From: an uncultured Pseudomonadales bacterium
GTDB taxonomy: Bacteria > Pseudomonadota > Gammaproteobacteria > Pseudomonadales > IMCC2047
Length of the DNA stretch: 7,869 nt
Reading direction: 5' to 3'
Assembly (NCBI GenBank): GCA_947258895.1
Contig: CAMYKE010000063.1
Span: 1 to 7,869 of the forward strand
The translations under genes and the position numbers were made by a program. The notes below the pieces were generated by a model. That model worked only from the letters and a program-made list of their open reading frames with translations, made no database searches and had not been told where the DNA came from. Each line of letters begins with the position of its first letter. The first letter of the stretch is position 1. Below are positions 1-5,554 of the stretch, piece by piece.

Positions 1-891
1 TATCGCATCAACCCCGGCAACGTCGGGCGTGGCAAGAAGCGTGATGAACAGTTTTCGACCATGATCGAGGTCGCCTGCCGGTATGACAAACCGATCCGGA
101 TCGGGGTCAACTGGGGTAGCCTGGACCAGGCGCTGCTGGCATCCATGCTCGATGCAAATGCCTCCTCTGCCGAGCCCAGGGAGCTCGTGGAGATCCAGCG
201 CGAAACACTGATAGAGTCCGCCCTGCAGAGTGCCCGGGTCGCGGAGGATATTGGTCTCGATCACTCGAAAATCATTATTTCCTGCAAGACCAGCGCGGTC
301 CAGGAGTTGATTACTATCTACCGCATGCTGTCCCGGCGCTGCGATTACCCCCTGCACCTCGGCTTGACAGAGGCAGGAATGGGATCCAAGGGAATCGTCG
401 CCTCCAGCGCTGCGCTGGCGGTGCTGCTGCAGGAAGGCATTGGCGATACCATCCGTATCTCCCTTACCCCCGAGCCAGGCGGCGATCGCAGCCGGGAAGT
501 AATTGTTGCGCAGGAGTTGCTGCAGACGATGGGTCTGCGTTCGTTCACGCCGCTGGTGGTGGCTTGCCCGGGCTGTGGTCGCACCACCAGTACCTATTTC
601 CAGGAACTGGCGGACAATATCCAGTCGTACCTGCGAGCCCAGATGCCAGTGTGGCGGACCCGGTACGCGGGCGTCGAGGACATGTCCGTCGCGGTGATGG
701 GCTGCGTGGTCAACGGGCCCGGGGAAAGCAAGCATGCCAATATTGGCATCAGCCTGCCCGGCACCGGCGAGGTCCCGGTCGCGCCGGTATTTATCGATGG
801 GGCGCGCGACGTCACCCTCAGGGGTGACCATATCGCCGAAGAATTCCAGGCCCTCATCGAAGCCTACGTGCAGAAAAACTACTCCACCTGA
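1..891 (+). CDS. ispG: IspG, 4-hydroxy-3-methylbut-2-enyl diphosphate synthase (5'-partial)
   Basis: IspG (GcpE) is a cytosolic [4Fe-4S] enzyme of the MEP isoprenoid pathway. It reductively converts 2-C-methyl-D-erythritol 2,4-cyclodiphosphate to HMBPP. The reading frame is open from base 1 (YRINPGNVG...), so the first ATG at 61 is internal and the true start lies upstream; about a quarter of the protein is missing. Seen directly: the RINPGNVG barrel segment, [20 protein letters not shown], the [12 protein letters not shown] segment, and the C-terminal cluster domain. The cluster domain has [10 protein letters not shown] (Cys codons at 565 and 574) and [12 protein letters not shown] (Cys codon at 703, Glu codon at 724), matching the three Cys and one Glu that bind the iron-sulfur cluster in the family. 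The CPGCGRTTS form and the longer middle segment are typical of the alpha/gammaproteobacterial long type rather than the E. coli type. No partner gene is visible because the upstream side is cut. The identification is very secure. Confidence 0.96.
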   Translation, partial: YRINPGNVGRGKKRDEQFSTMIEVACRYDKPIRIGVNWGSLDQALLASMLDANASSAEPRELVEIQRETLIESALQSARVAEDIGLDHSKIIISCKTSAVQELITIYRMLSRRCDYPLHLGLTEAGMGSKGIVASSAALAVLLQEGIGDTIRISLTPEPGGDRSREVIVAQELLQTMGLRSFTPLVVACPGCGRTTSTYFQELADNIQSYLRAQMPVWRTRYAGVEDMSVAVMGCVVNGPGESKHANIGISLPGTGEVPVAPVFIDGARDVTLRGDHIAEEFQALIEAYVQKNYST

Positions 892-895
892 CGCT

Positions 896-916
896 TCGTT
901 GCGGCTACCGCAACGA
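896..916 (+). terminator. Perfect hairpin just after ispG (possible terminator)
   Basis: A perfect 9-bp stem, TCGTTGCGG / CCGCAACGA with a CTA loop, begins five bases after the ispG stop. The position suits an end-of-gene structure. No T-run follows (the next bases are GCGAATGCTG), so it is not a canonical intrinsic terminator. It could stabilise the mRNA 3' end or act as a bidirectional stem. The hairpin is certain from the sequence; its role is inferred. Confidence 0.4.
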
Positions 917-1053
917 GCGAATGCTGATGAGTGGCTGTTTGGGTCTAACCCGCATCCGTCACCGATACAGCATCAAATCAGAGAAGAATCCATGAAATCA
1001 GCCCTCTACCCGACTTCATCTAATTGCAGTGTGTCAGGTTTGCTTTGGGTGCC

Positions 1054-1109
1054 GGGCAGAAGGAGGTTGGTTGGCGCGCTTTGTTGTGGCGACCGCCCGC
1101 TTTCTGCCC
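1054..1109. repeat. Inverted repeat, 8-bp arms
   Basis: The arms GGGCAGAA (1054-1061) and TTCTGCCC (1102-1109) are perfectly complementary. The stem continues inward with a G-T wobble (1062/1101), one G-C pair (1063/1100), one mismatch and two more G-C pairs (1065-1066 with 1097-1098). The loop is about 30 bases. It lies in the middle of a non-coding region, so it could be part of a structured transcript or a remnant of a small repeat element. No direct repeats flank it and no other copy is visible in this window. Confidence 0.3.
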
Positions 1110-1256
1110 AAACAAAACATAGTGACTTGAAGAAAATCCAGGGGCTACAATGTCCTTCAGGGTAGGTGCGGGGAGCACCCTATTTCGCAAAGCCGTTCAG
1201 CTCGACAGCTAAGTGTCGGGTGCCAGCTGAAGATTGTCTTTATTGGAGAAACAACG

Positions 1257-1661
1257 ATGATTACAGGTGGATGTTTGTGTGGAGACGTAACCTATGAAGT
1301 CAGTGGTTCCCTTAAGGGAGCCGGGAATTGCCACTGTTCTATTTGCAGGAGGGCACACGGCGCTGCATTTGTCAGCTGGACTTTCGTGAGCCCGGAACAG
1401 TTTCGCTGGACATCCGGTGAAGATTCGATCGAACAATATTCCTCCTCAACCGGGCAGGCGAGGCTTTTCTGCAAGAAGTGCGGTTCCCCTCTTGCGGCCT
1501 CGCATAACGGAACTATCTCCGAAATCGTACTGGCAAGTGTTCACGGCGATCCTGGCGTCAGACCGAGCGAGCATATTTTCGTAGGCTCAAAAGCGCCGTG
1601 GTATGAAATAACCGACGAGCTAGGAAGGCACGAGGCCTGGCCGCCCGGGATGGGGTCGTAG
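1257..1661 (+). CDS. GFA-family (glutathione-dependent formaldehyde-activating enzyme-like) zinc protein
   Basis: This 134-residue protein matches the GFA/CENP-V fold over its whole length. All seven zinc-binding cysteines of the family are present: C6 and C8 in GGCLCGDVTYEV, C25, C27 and C30 in CHCSICRRAHGAAF, and C72 and C75 in FCKKCGSPL. The C-terminal HIFVGSKAPWYEI segment (from residue 106) is also typical. The founding member, Gfa of Paracoccus, was described as speeding the condensation of formaldehyde with glutathione, but most short GFA proteins are of unknown substrate, so no specific reaction is assigned. The start is well supported by GGAG at 1245-1248, eight bases before the ATG. 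It is a single gene, separated from its neighbours by more than 360 bases on each side, so it is probably transcribed alone. Nothing is missing or broken. Likely cytosolic: no signal peptide or membrane segment. Confidence 0.9.
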   Translation: MITGGCLCGDVTYEVSGSLKGAGNCHCSICRRAHGAAFVSWTFVSPEQFRWTSGEDSIEQYSSSTGQARLFCKKCGSPLAASHNGTISEIVLASVHGDPGVRPSEHIFVGSKAPWYEITDELGRHEAWPPGMGS

Positions 1662-2046
1662 CTACCCGGGTGCCCGCGCCACAATCGCATGCGGCCAACC
1701 ACCCGACTTATTCGATATCAAATTTGCTAACGTAGACTTGCCGCCACTTTGCTTGGCGGCTGCTGCCTGTCGCTATGGGTACAGGGCATCGAAACGGATC
1801 ACTTAGCGGGTTTGGAAAGGCAGCTACAAATCAGCGCAGTACGACATGCGCTATTGGCATCGTTAATCATGCCGGGCCTGTTACTCATTGGCATCAAACG
1901 CGATCCATTCCGGCTGGTGGTTGCGCTGTGTTTTTCCCGGTTTTGTGGCGTCCATTGCCTGCAAAACACAACAACCTGATAGTCTCGCTGCCGGGGTGGC
2001 TCGGCTATTGCCCCAGCGCCCTCAAGCAAGGCGCCAACTTCCAATC
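1662..2046. other. Gap between convergent genes; only ORF debris seen
   Basis: This stretch lies between the 3' ends of two convergent genes. No ORF in either direction has a recognisable domain or a good ribosome binding site. One plus-strand frame open from about 1731 to 1979 encodes a partly hydrophobic peptide (LLASLIMPGLLLIGI around 1854-1898) with no ATG near its beginning. It could be a decayed membrane-protein fragment or chance. Structures seen: GCCGCCA (1740-1746) / TGGCGGC (1754-1760), a 7-bp stem with a 7-base loop; a duplicated CCCGGG at 1644-1649 and 1665-1670 around the GFA stop; and GCGCC / GGCGC at 2016-2020 and 2030-2034, just past the stop of the minus-strand gene. Any of these might help end transcription, but none is followed by a T-run. 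Confidence 0.45.
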
Positions 2047-2526
2047 CTAGCCGATACTGGTATACCCACGCTTGTAGTAAACCAGCGCGTCGGCATCTGG
2101 ACTGGGCGACGCGATATTGACGACTTCACCGATCATGATGACATGATCACCCTCTTCATAACGGGCGTGCACCTTGCATTCCAGCGAACTGAGACAATCC
2201 GCCAGCAACGGGCAACCGGTGATGCCATGCGCCAGTTCGATACCGACCAGTTGGTGGCCGCCGCGCGAAGCAAAACGGGTCGACGCCTCTGCCTGGTCGG
2301 CTGTCAGGAAATTGACGGCGAAGGTTTCCGCCTCGTGCCACTCCTTGAAGGTATCGGAGCTACGCTGCAGGTTCCACATTACCAATGGCGGATCGAGCGA
2401 CAGCGAGGTATAGGAATTAATGGTAATGCCAAACGGAGGGAGCCCCTCGGGCGCCGTAGTTACGACTGCGACACCCGTCGGGTATAAACGCGCGGCCGCC
2501 TTGAGTTGTTCGCCGGTGACTGTCAA
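2047..2526 (-). CDS. Flavin reductase-like, FMN-binding split-barrel protein
   Basis: The 159-residue product has the length and layout of the flavin reductase (HpaC/RutF-like) family. These are cytosolic enzymes that use NAD(P)H to reduce free FMN or FAD, usually supplying a two-component monooxygenase. Visible motifs: YPTGVAVVTT (15-24), the flavin-binding stretch GITINSYTSLSLDPPLVMW (33-51), FAVNFLTADQ (69-78), and GDHVIMIGEV (126-135), where GDH is the usual nucleotide-site signature. It ends with YYKRGYTSIG, matching the family's conserved C-terminal Tyr/Gly region. The start is TTG, chosen because AAGGG lies seven bases upstream on the minus strand (2534-2538) and the protein then begins at the usual family position. 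No oxygenase partner is in the window, so the substrate pathway is unknown. It is divergent from mtnA, sharing about 230 bases of upstream DNA. A role as a flavin-binding electron carrier without an oxygenase is also possible. Confidence 0.88.
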   Translation of the reverse strand: MTVTGEQLKAAARLYPTGVAVVTTAPEGLPPFGITINSYTSLSLDPPLVMWNLQRSSDTFKEWHEAETFAVNFLTADQAEASTRFASRGGHQLVGIELAHGITGCPLLADCLSSLECKVHARYEEGDHVIMIGEVVNIASPSPDADALVYYKRGYTSIG

Positions 2527-2547
2527 ATTAGTACCCTTGGTTGACTG

Positions 2548-2561
2548 ATTATAATTGTAAT
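2548..2561 (-). promoter_or_regulatory. Perfect -10 box within an AT-rich near-palindrome upstream of the flavin reductase gene
   Basis: Read on the minus strand, 2553-2548 is TATAAT, a perfect sigma70 -10 element, about 21 bases from the TTG start. The implied 5' leader is short and still holds the AAGGG site. A good -35 is not obvious. The same bases form an imperfect 14-bp palindrome (ATTATAATTGTAAT, with two positions breaking symmetry), which stands out as AT-rich in GC-rich surroundings. Such sites are often bound by MarR- or TetR-type repressors, but no regulator gene is present here, so operator function is a guess. Confidence 0.45.
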
Positions 2562-2756
2562 TGTGCTAGCAACAGGGCGCCAGGTGCTGGTAGTAGCGGT
2601 TGGCGGAATGCCGCGACGCCCCGAATCCGGCGCTATGCGGCTATTCTAATGTTGATTCCGCGGATAATATAGTGGCATGCGAATTATCTTGCGCGTTGCA
2701 GGCAGATTGAAAATCCCCTCCTGCGACGCTAAGGTAGCGCCACCAGGGCCAGAGAG

Positions 2757-3887
2757 ATGTACTCTATGCAGAGTGATGGATCCGGGCACCGCTCCCTTTG
2801 GTTTGACGAGGTGAGCGAGACGCTCAAAATCATTGACCAGACGCGCTTGCCCTTCGACTACTGCGTGGTCGAGCTGGATGACCTGGACACGGTCTGCCAG
2901 GCAATCTCGTCCATGCAGGTAAGGGGCGCGCCGCTCATTGGGGTGACCGCCGCATACGGGCTGGCGCTGGCGCTGCGGCACGACTATTCGCTGGCGTCGC
3001 AACGGGACGCAGTCGCCGCCCTGTTGCAGACCCGGCCCACCGCAATCAATTTACGCTGGGCCCTGGAGCGTATGGAATTGGGCTTGCAGCATATACCGCG
3101 CGCTCAAGCCTATCGTGTCGCACTGGATCTGGCCGGGCAACTGGCAGAGAAAGATATTGCTACCAATCTGCGTATCGGTGAGGCTGGCTTCGCTCTGCTA
3201 CAAAAACTGGTGGCAGCGAAAGCAAATCCCGAGGCCCCGCTCAATGTAATGACGCATTGCAATGCCGGTGCCCTGGCTACCGTCGATTGGGGCACCGCGC
3301 TGGCGCCGATCTACCTGGCCCGGCAGAGAGGAGTCGCGGTGCATGTGTGGGTAAGTGAGACGCGCCCGCGCAACCAGGGCGCCAGCCTGACCAGCTGGGA
3401 GCTGGCGCGGCAGGGCGTCCCCTGCACCCTGGTCAGTGATAACAGCTGCGGTTATCTGATGCAGCAAGGGCTGGTGGATATCTGCCTGGTGGGATCGGAC
3501 CGCACCACCGCCGCCGGCGATGTATGCAACAAGGTGGGCACCTACCTCAAGGCGCTGGCTGCACGGGACAACCAGGTGCCGTTTTATGTTTGCCTGCCGG
3601 TTTCCAGCATTGACTGGACCATCACAGCGGGTGCTGATGCCATTCCCATCGAGCATCGCGATCCGGTCGAGGTCATCCGCGTAGCGGGCGCGGATGAGAG
3701 CGGCAAACCATGCGGCGTCAGCATTGCCCCGCCCGAATGCCCGGCACTGAATCCCGCGTTCGATATTACGCCTGCGGCCCTGGTGACGGGGCTGGTCACC
3801 GAGCATGGCGTTAGCGCGGCGACCCCCGAGGGGCTGGCTGCCCTGAGGGAGAAACTGGAGCGCACACCGGGAGTCGGCCTGCCATGA
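2757..3887 (+). CDS. mtnA: MtnA, S-methyl-5-thioribose-1-phosphate isomerase
   Basis: MtnA isomerises 5-methylthioribose-1-phosphate to 5-methylthioribulose-1-phosphate in salvage of methylthioadenosine, the by-product of polyamine and other SAM-using pathways. The 376-residue length fits the family (an eIF2B-alpha-related Rossmann-type fold). Motifs seen: RGAPLIGVTAAYGLALAL (56-73), HCNAGALATVDWGTALAPI (167-185), VSETRPRNQGASLTSWEL (199-216), DNSCGYLMQQGLVD (228-241), GSDRTTAAGDVCNKVGTYLK (246-265) and IPIEHRDPVEV (297-307). The catalytic pair is Cys168 and Asp248, with the same 80-residue spacing as Cys160/Asp240 of the B. subtilis enzyme. The start is uncertain: ATG 2757 directly abuts AGAGAG (2751-2756), leaving no spacing, whereas in-frame ATG 2766 leaves nine bases after the same motif and is the better spaced. 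The stop overlaps the next start by ATGA, so the two are almost certainly cotranscribed and translationally coupled. No SAM riboswitch could be recognised upstream. Confidence 0.96.
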   Translation: MYSMQSDGSGHRSLWFDEVSETLKIIDQTRLPFDYCVVELDDLDTVCQAISSMQVRGAPLIGVTAAYGLALALRHDYSLASQRDAVAALLQTRPTAINLRWALERMELGLQHIPRAQAYRVALDLAGQLAEKDIATNLRIGEAGFALLQKLVAAKANPEAPLNVMTHCNAGALATVDWGTALAPIYLARQRGVAVHVWVSETRPRNQGASLTSWELARQGVPCTLVSDNSCGYLMQQGLVDICLVGSDRTTAAGDVCNKVGTYLKALAARDNQVPFYVCLPVSSIDWTITAGADAIPIEHRDPVEVIRVAGADESGKPCGVSIAPPECPALNPAFDITPAALVTGLVTEHGVSAATPEGLAALREKLERTPGVGLP

Positions 3888-4528
3888 ACGAAACGGTTCT
3901 GCGCCAGCAGGTGATCGATGCGGCGTGCCAGCTGAATCGTGACGGGTTGAGCAAGGGTAACTCCGGCAACGTGAGTGCCCGCTGCGGGAATGCCCTGCTG
4001 ATCACGCCGAGCGGAATCGCCTACGATACCCTGCGCCCCGCGGATATCGTCAAACTGGATATGAGCGGTGCGATCATCGCGGGCGAACTGCAGCCGTCCA
4101 GCGAGTGGCATTTTCACTGTGCAATCCTGGCGCAGCGCCCCGAAATTAATGCCATCGTGCATGCCCATTCCCGGTTTTGCACGGCGCTGGCCTGCACCCG
4201 GCGTGGTATCCCCGCCTTTCACTACATGGTGGCCGTGGCGGGCGGCAAGGATATCCGCTGCGCACCCTATGCGACATACGGCACTCCCGAACTGGCGGAG
4301 TATGCGGTCGTCGCGTTGCGCGAACGACGGGCCTGCCTGCTCGCCAATCATGGCAGCATCGCGCTGGGCGCATCGGTCGCTGCGGCATTCGCGTTGGCGC
4401 AGGAGATCGAAGAACTGGCGGCCCAGTATTGCGAGGTGTTGAAGGTCGGCGGCGTGCAGTTATTGAGCGATACGCAGATGGATGAGGTGCTGGCACGGTT
4501 TGCCGGTTATGGTCAGCGGGGCAAGTGA
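3884..4528 (+). CDS. Class II (zinc) aldolase, FucA-like; probable 5-methylthioribulose/5-deoxyribulose-1-phosphate aldolase
   Basis: This 214-residue protein aligns by eye along its full length with L-fuculose-1-phosphate aldolase (FucA). The zinc ligands are His93 and His95 (VHAHS) and His156 (ANHGS); the catalytic acid is Glu74 (PSSEWHFH). Two further active-site residues of FucA, Tyr114 (FHYMVAVAGG) and the C-terminal Tyr209 (GYGQR), are present at nearly identical numbering. The phosphate-binding GNSGNVSAR (25-33) and TPSGIAYDTL (41-50) segments are intact. FucA-type enzymes cleave a ketose-1-phosphate into DHAP and an aldehyde. The ATGA overlap with mtnA implies that the substrate is the MtnA product or its 5-deoxy analogue, as reported for Ald2 in the DHAP shunt of Rhodospirillum and pathogenic E. 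coli. MtnB dehydratase belongs to the same superfamily and is the usual mtnA partner, but the retained FucA-type Glu74 and both Tyr favour an aldolase. Family membership is secure; substrate is inferred from the neighbour. Confidence 0.9.
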   Translation: MNETVLRQQVIDAACQLNRDGLSKGNSGNVSARCGNALLITPSGIAYDTLRPADIVKLDMSGAIIAGELQPSSEWHFHCAILAQRPEINAIVHAHSRFCTALACTRRGIPAFHYMVAVAGGKDIRCAPYATYGTPELAEYAVVALRERRACLLANHGSIALGASVAAAFALAQEIEELAAQYCEVLKVGGVQLLSDTQMDEVLARFAGYGQRGK

Positions 4529-4580
4529 GCCTGCCCTGCGCAGCGGCAAGTTTTACACTGTTTGATGTGACTTCATCGCC

Positions 4581-4605
4581 GCCCGGCTTCATCCTGTAAC
4601 CGGGC
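4581..4605. terminator. Weak stem-loop after the mtnA-aldolase operon
   Basis: GCCCGG (4581-4586) and CCGGGC (4600-4605) form a 6-bp GC stem with a 13-base loop, about 50 bases after the aldolase stop. The downstream bases TAGTTGC have no real T-run. It may mark the operon end in the roughly 195-base gap before the next gene, but the evidence is only the stem and its position. Confidence 0.25.
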
Positions 4606-4723
4606 TAGTTGCAAGCAGGGCTGGGTGACGGGTGGATGTGGTCGATAAAGTCAGCGCGACGGAGTATCGTGTCAAGTCAGTGCCTCTAGTCCGGGTACTG
4701 TTTATTTTCTGGAGAATGCGCAG

Positions 4724-5443
4724 ATGGCCCAAATTCCACCCGCTAGCCACACAGAACATCCTCGCGCGGGAAACCAGCCCGAGCGGGGGCCGCAGAATCA
4801 TTCGCGCAATAGCGCGGTAATCATTCTCGTCGCGGTGCTTGCCGCGGTGCTGGCATCTGCCCTGACGGTCTGGCTGCTGGTTAGCTACTTCTTCCCGCAA
4901 GCGTTTCAACCGGTGCAGCTAAATGAGCGGGAACAACAGGTATTGTCCGCCAAGCTCGAGCGCCTCGATACCCGGATAGCGCCGGGGAAACCCGGTGCCG
5001 CTCCGGCCGATGGCAGGCTGCAACCGGAACCGTACCGGGAGGACGATGCGGCGCGGGAAATCATTCTCAGCGAACGCGAGTTGAATGCGTTGCTGGCGAA
5101 CAACACGGAGCTCGCCCGGCAGTTGGCAATCGATCTGTCCGACGACATGGCGAGCGCCAGGCTGCTGCTGCCGCTGGATCCGGATTTTCCGGTGCTGGGG
5201 GGCAAGACGCTGAAACTCAGCGCGGGTCTCGAACTGGCGTATGCCAACGGGCGTCCGGTGGTTGCATTGCGGGGCCTGAGTCTGTGGGGCGTGCCGATGC
5301 CAAACGCCTGGCTGGGGGGGCTGAAAAACGTTGACCTGGTGAGTGAGTTCGGCGCCGACGGCGGATTCTGGAGCGCCTTCGCCGACGGCGTGGAGTACGT
5401 TAAAGTGACTGACGGCAAGGTGCAGATAAAATTGAAGGAATAA
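4724..5443 (+). CDS. Single-pass membrane-anchored protein of unknown function
   Basis: I do not recognise a named family. The 239-residue protein has a polar, Pro/Asn/Arg-containing N-terminal tail (1-30), one strong transmembrane helix (about 31-56, VIILVAVLAAVLASALTVWL onward), then a soluble region. Basic residues lie before the helix and few directly after it, so by the positive-inside rule the C-terminal part faces the periplasm. After a helical stretch (65-83) and a Pro/Gly/Ala-rich linker (87-104) comes a compact domain from about 110: ILSERELNALL (114-124), LAIDLSDDMASARLLLPLDP (134-153), alternating beta-like segments, and a C-terminal LSLWGVPMPNAWLGGLKNVD (185-204). The regular SERELNALL-then-beta layout resembles lipid-binding-type periplasmic domains, but that is only an impression. 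The start is supported by GGAG at 4711-4714, nine bases before the ATG. It stands between the MTA-salvage operon and the glycan genes with gaps on both sides, so context gives no firm role. Confidence 0.88.
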   Translation: MAQIPPASHTEHPRAGNQPERGPQNHSRNSAVIILVAVLAAVLASALTVWLLVSYFFPQAFQPVQLNEREQQVLSAKLERLDTRIAPGKPGAAPADGRLQPEPYREDDAAREIILSERELNALLANNTELARQLAIDLSDDMASARLLLPLDPDFPVLGGKTLKLSAGLELAYANGRPVVALRGLSLWGVPMPNAWLGGLKNVDLVSEFGADGGFWSAFADGVEYVKVTDGKVQIKLKE

Positions 5444-5488
5444 GCCGGGGCGGGTGAGGGCATCCTGGGGTAGAATAACCGCGCAGCT

Positions 5489-5517
5489 GGCGCGCAAATG
5501 CCAGGATTGGGCGCGCC
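5489..5517. terminator. GC-rich stem-loop between the membrane protein and the glycosyltransferase
   Basis: GGCGCGC (5489-5495) and GCGCGCC (5511-5517) form a perfect 7-bp stem with a 15-base loop, about 45 bases after the stop of the upstream gene. No T-run follows (GATCCG). It could end the upstream transcript or lie in the leader of the glycosyltransferase mRNA. A TAGAAT resembling a -10 box lies just before it (5471-5476) but has no matching -35. Confidence 0.3.
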
Positions 5518-5554
5518 GATCCGTTTCCAGTGATCAGGGGGAAATTCCAGTCCA

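Larger units (their letters stand above)
892..1256. other. Non-coding stretch with several inverted repeats
   Basis: This gap between ispG and the GFA gene holds no convincing gene. The best candidate is a 57-codon ORF from ATG 992 to TAG 1165 with a weak GAGAAG site upstream, but its composition looks random. Besides the hairpin at 896-916, there is GGGCAGAA (1054-1061) paired with TTCTGCCC (1102-1109), which extends with G-C pairs around a mismatch. GGTGC (1165-1169) pairs with GCACC (1175-1179) as a tight stem. CGACA (1203-1207) pairs with TGTCG (1214-1218), extendable to about 8 bp with wobbles. The last lies just before the GFA ribosome binding site. I recognise no known riboswitch or sRNA family. 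Confidence 0.5.

Noticed and set aside
992..1165. 57-codon ORF with a GAGAAG motif upstream
   Set aside because: The peptide has no recognisable domain, signal or membrane segment, overlaps the inverted repeats, and has an unremarkable composition; more likely chance.
1888..2487. 199-codon plus-strand ORF
   Set aside because: It lies antisense to the flavin reductase, whose translation carries clear family motifs; the plus-strand product has none.
2640..2756. SAM- or SAH-riboswitch upstream of mtnA
   Set aside because: Only a small 5-bp hairpin (2727-2739) is visible; none of the conserved core sequences of SAM-I, SAM-II or SAH riboswitches could be found.
3584..4351. 255-codon minus-strand ORF across mtnA and the aldolase
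   Set aside because: It is a shadow of two overlapping, motif-rich genes on the other strand, as is common in GC-rich DNA.
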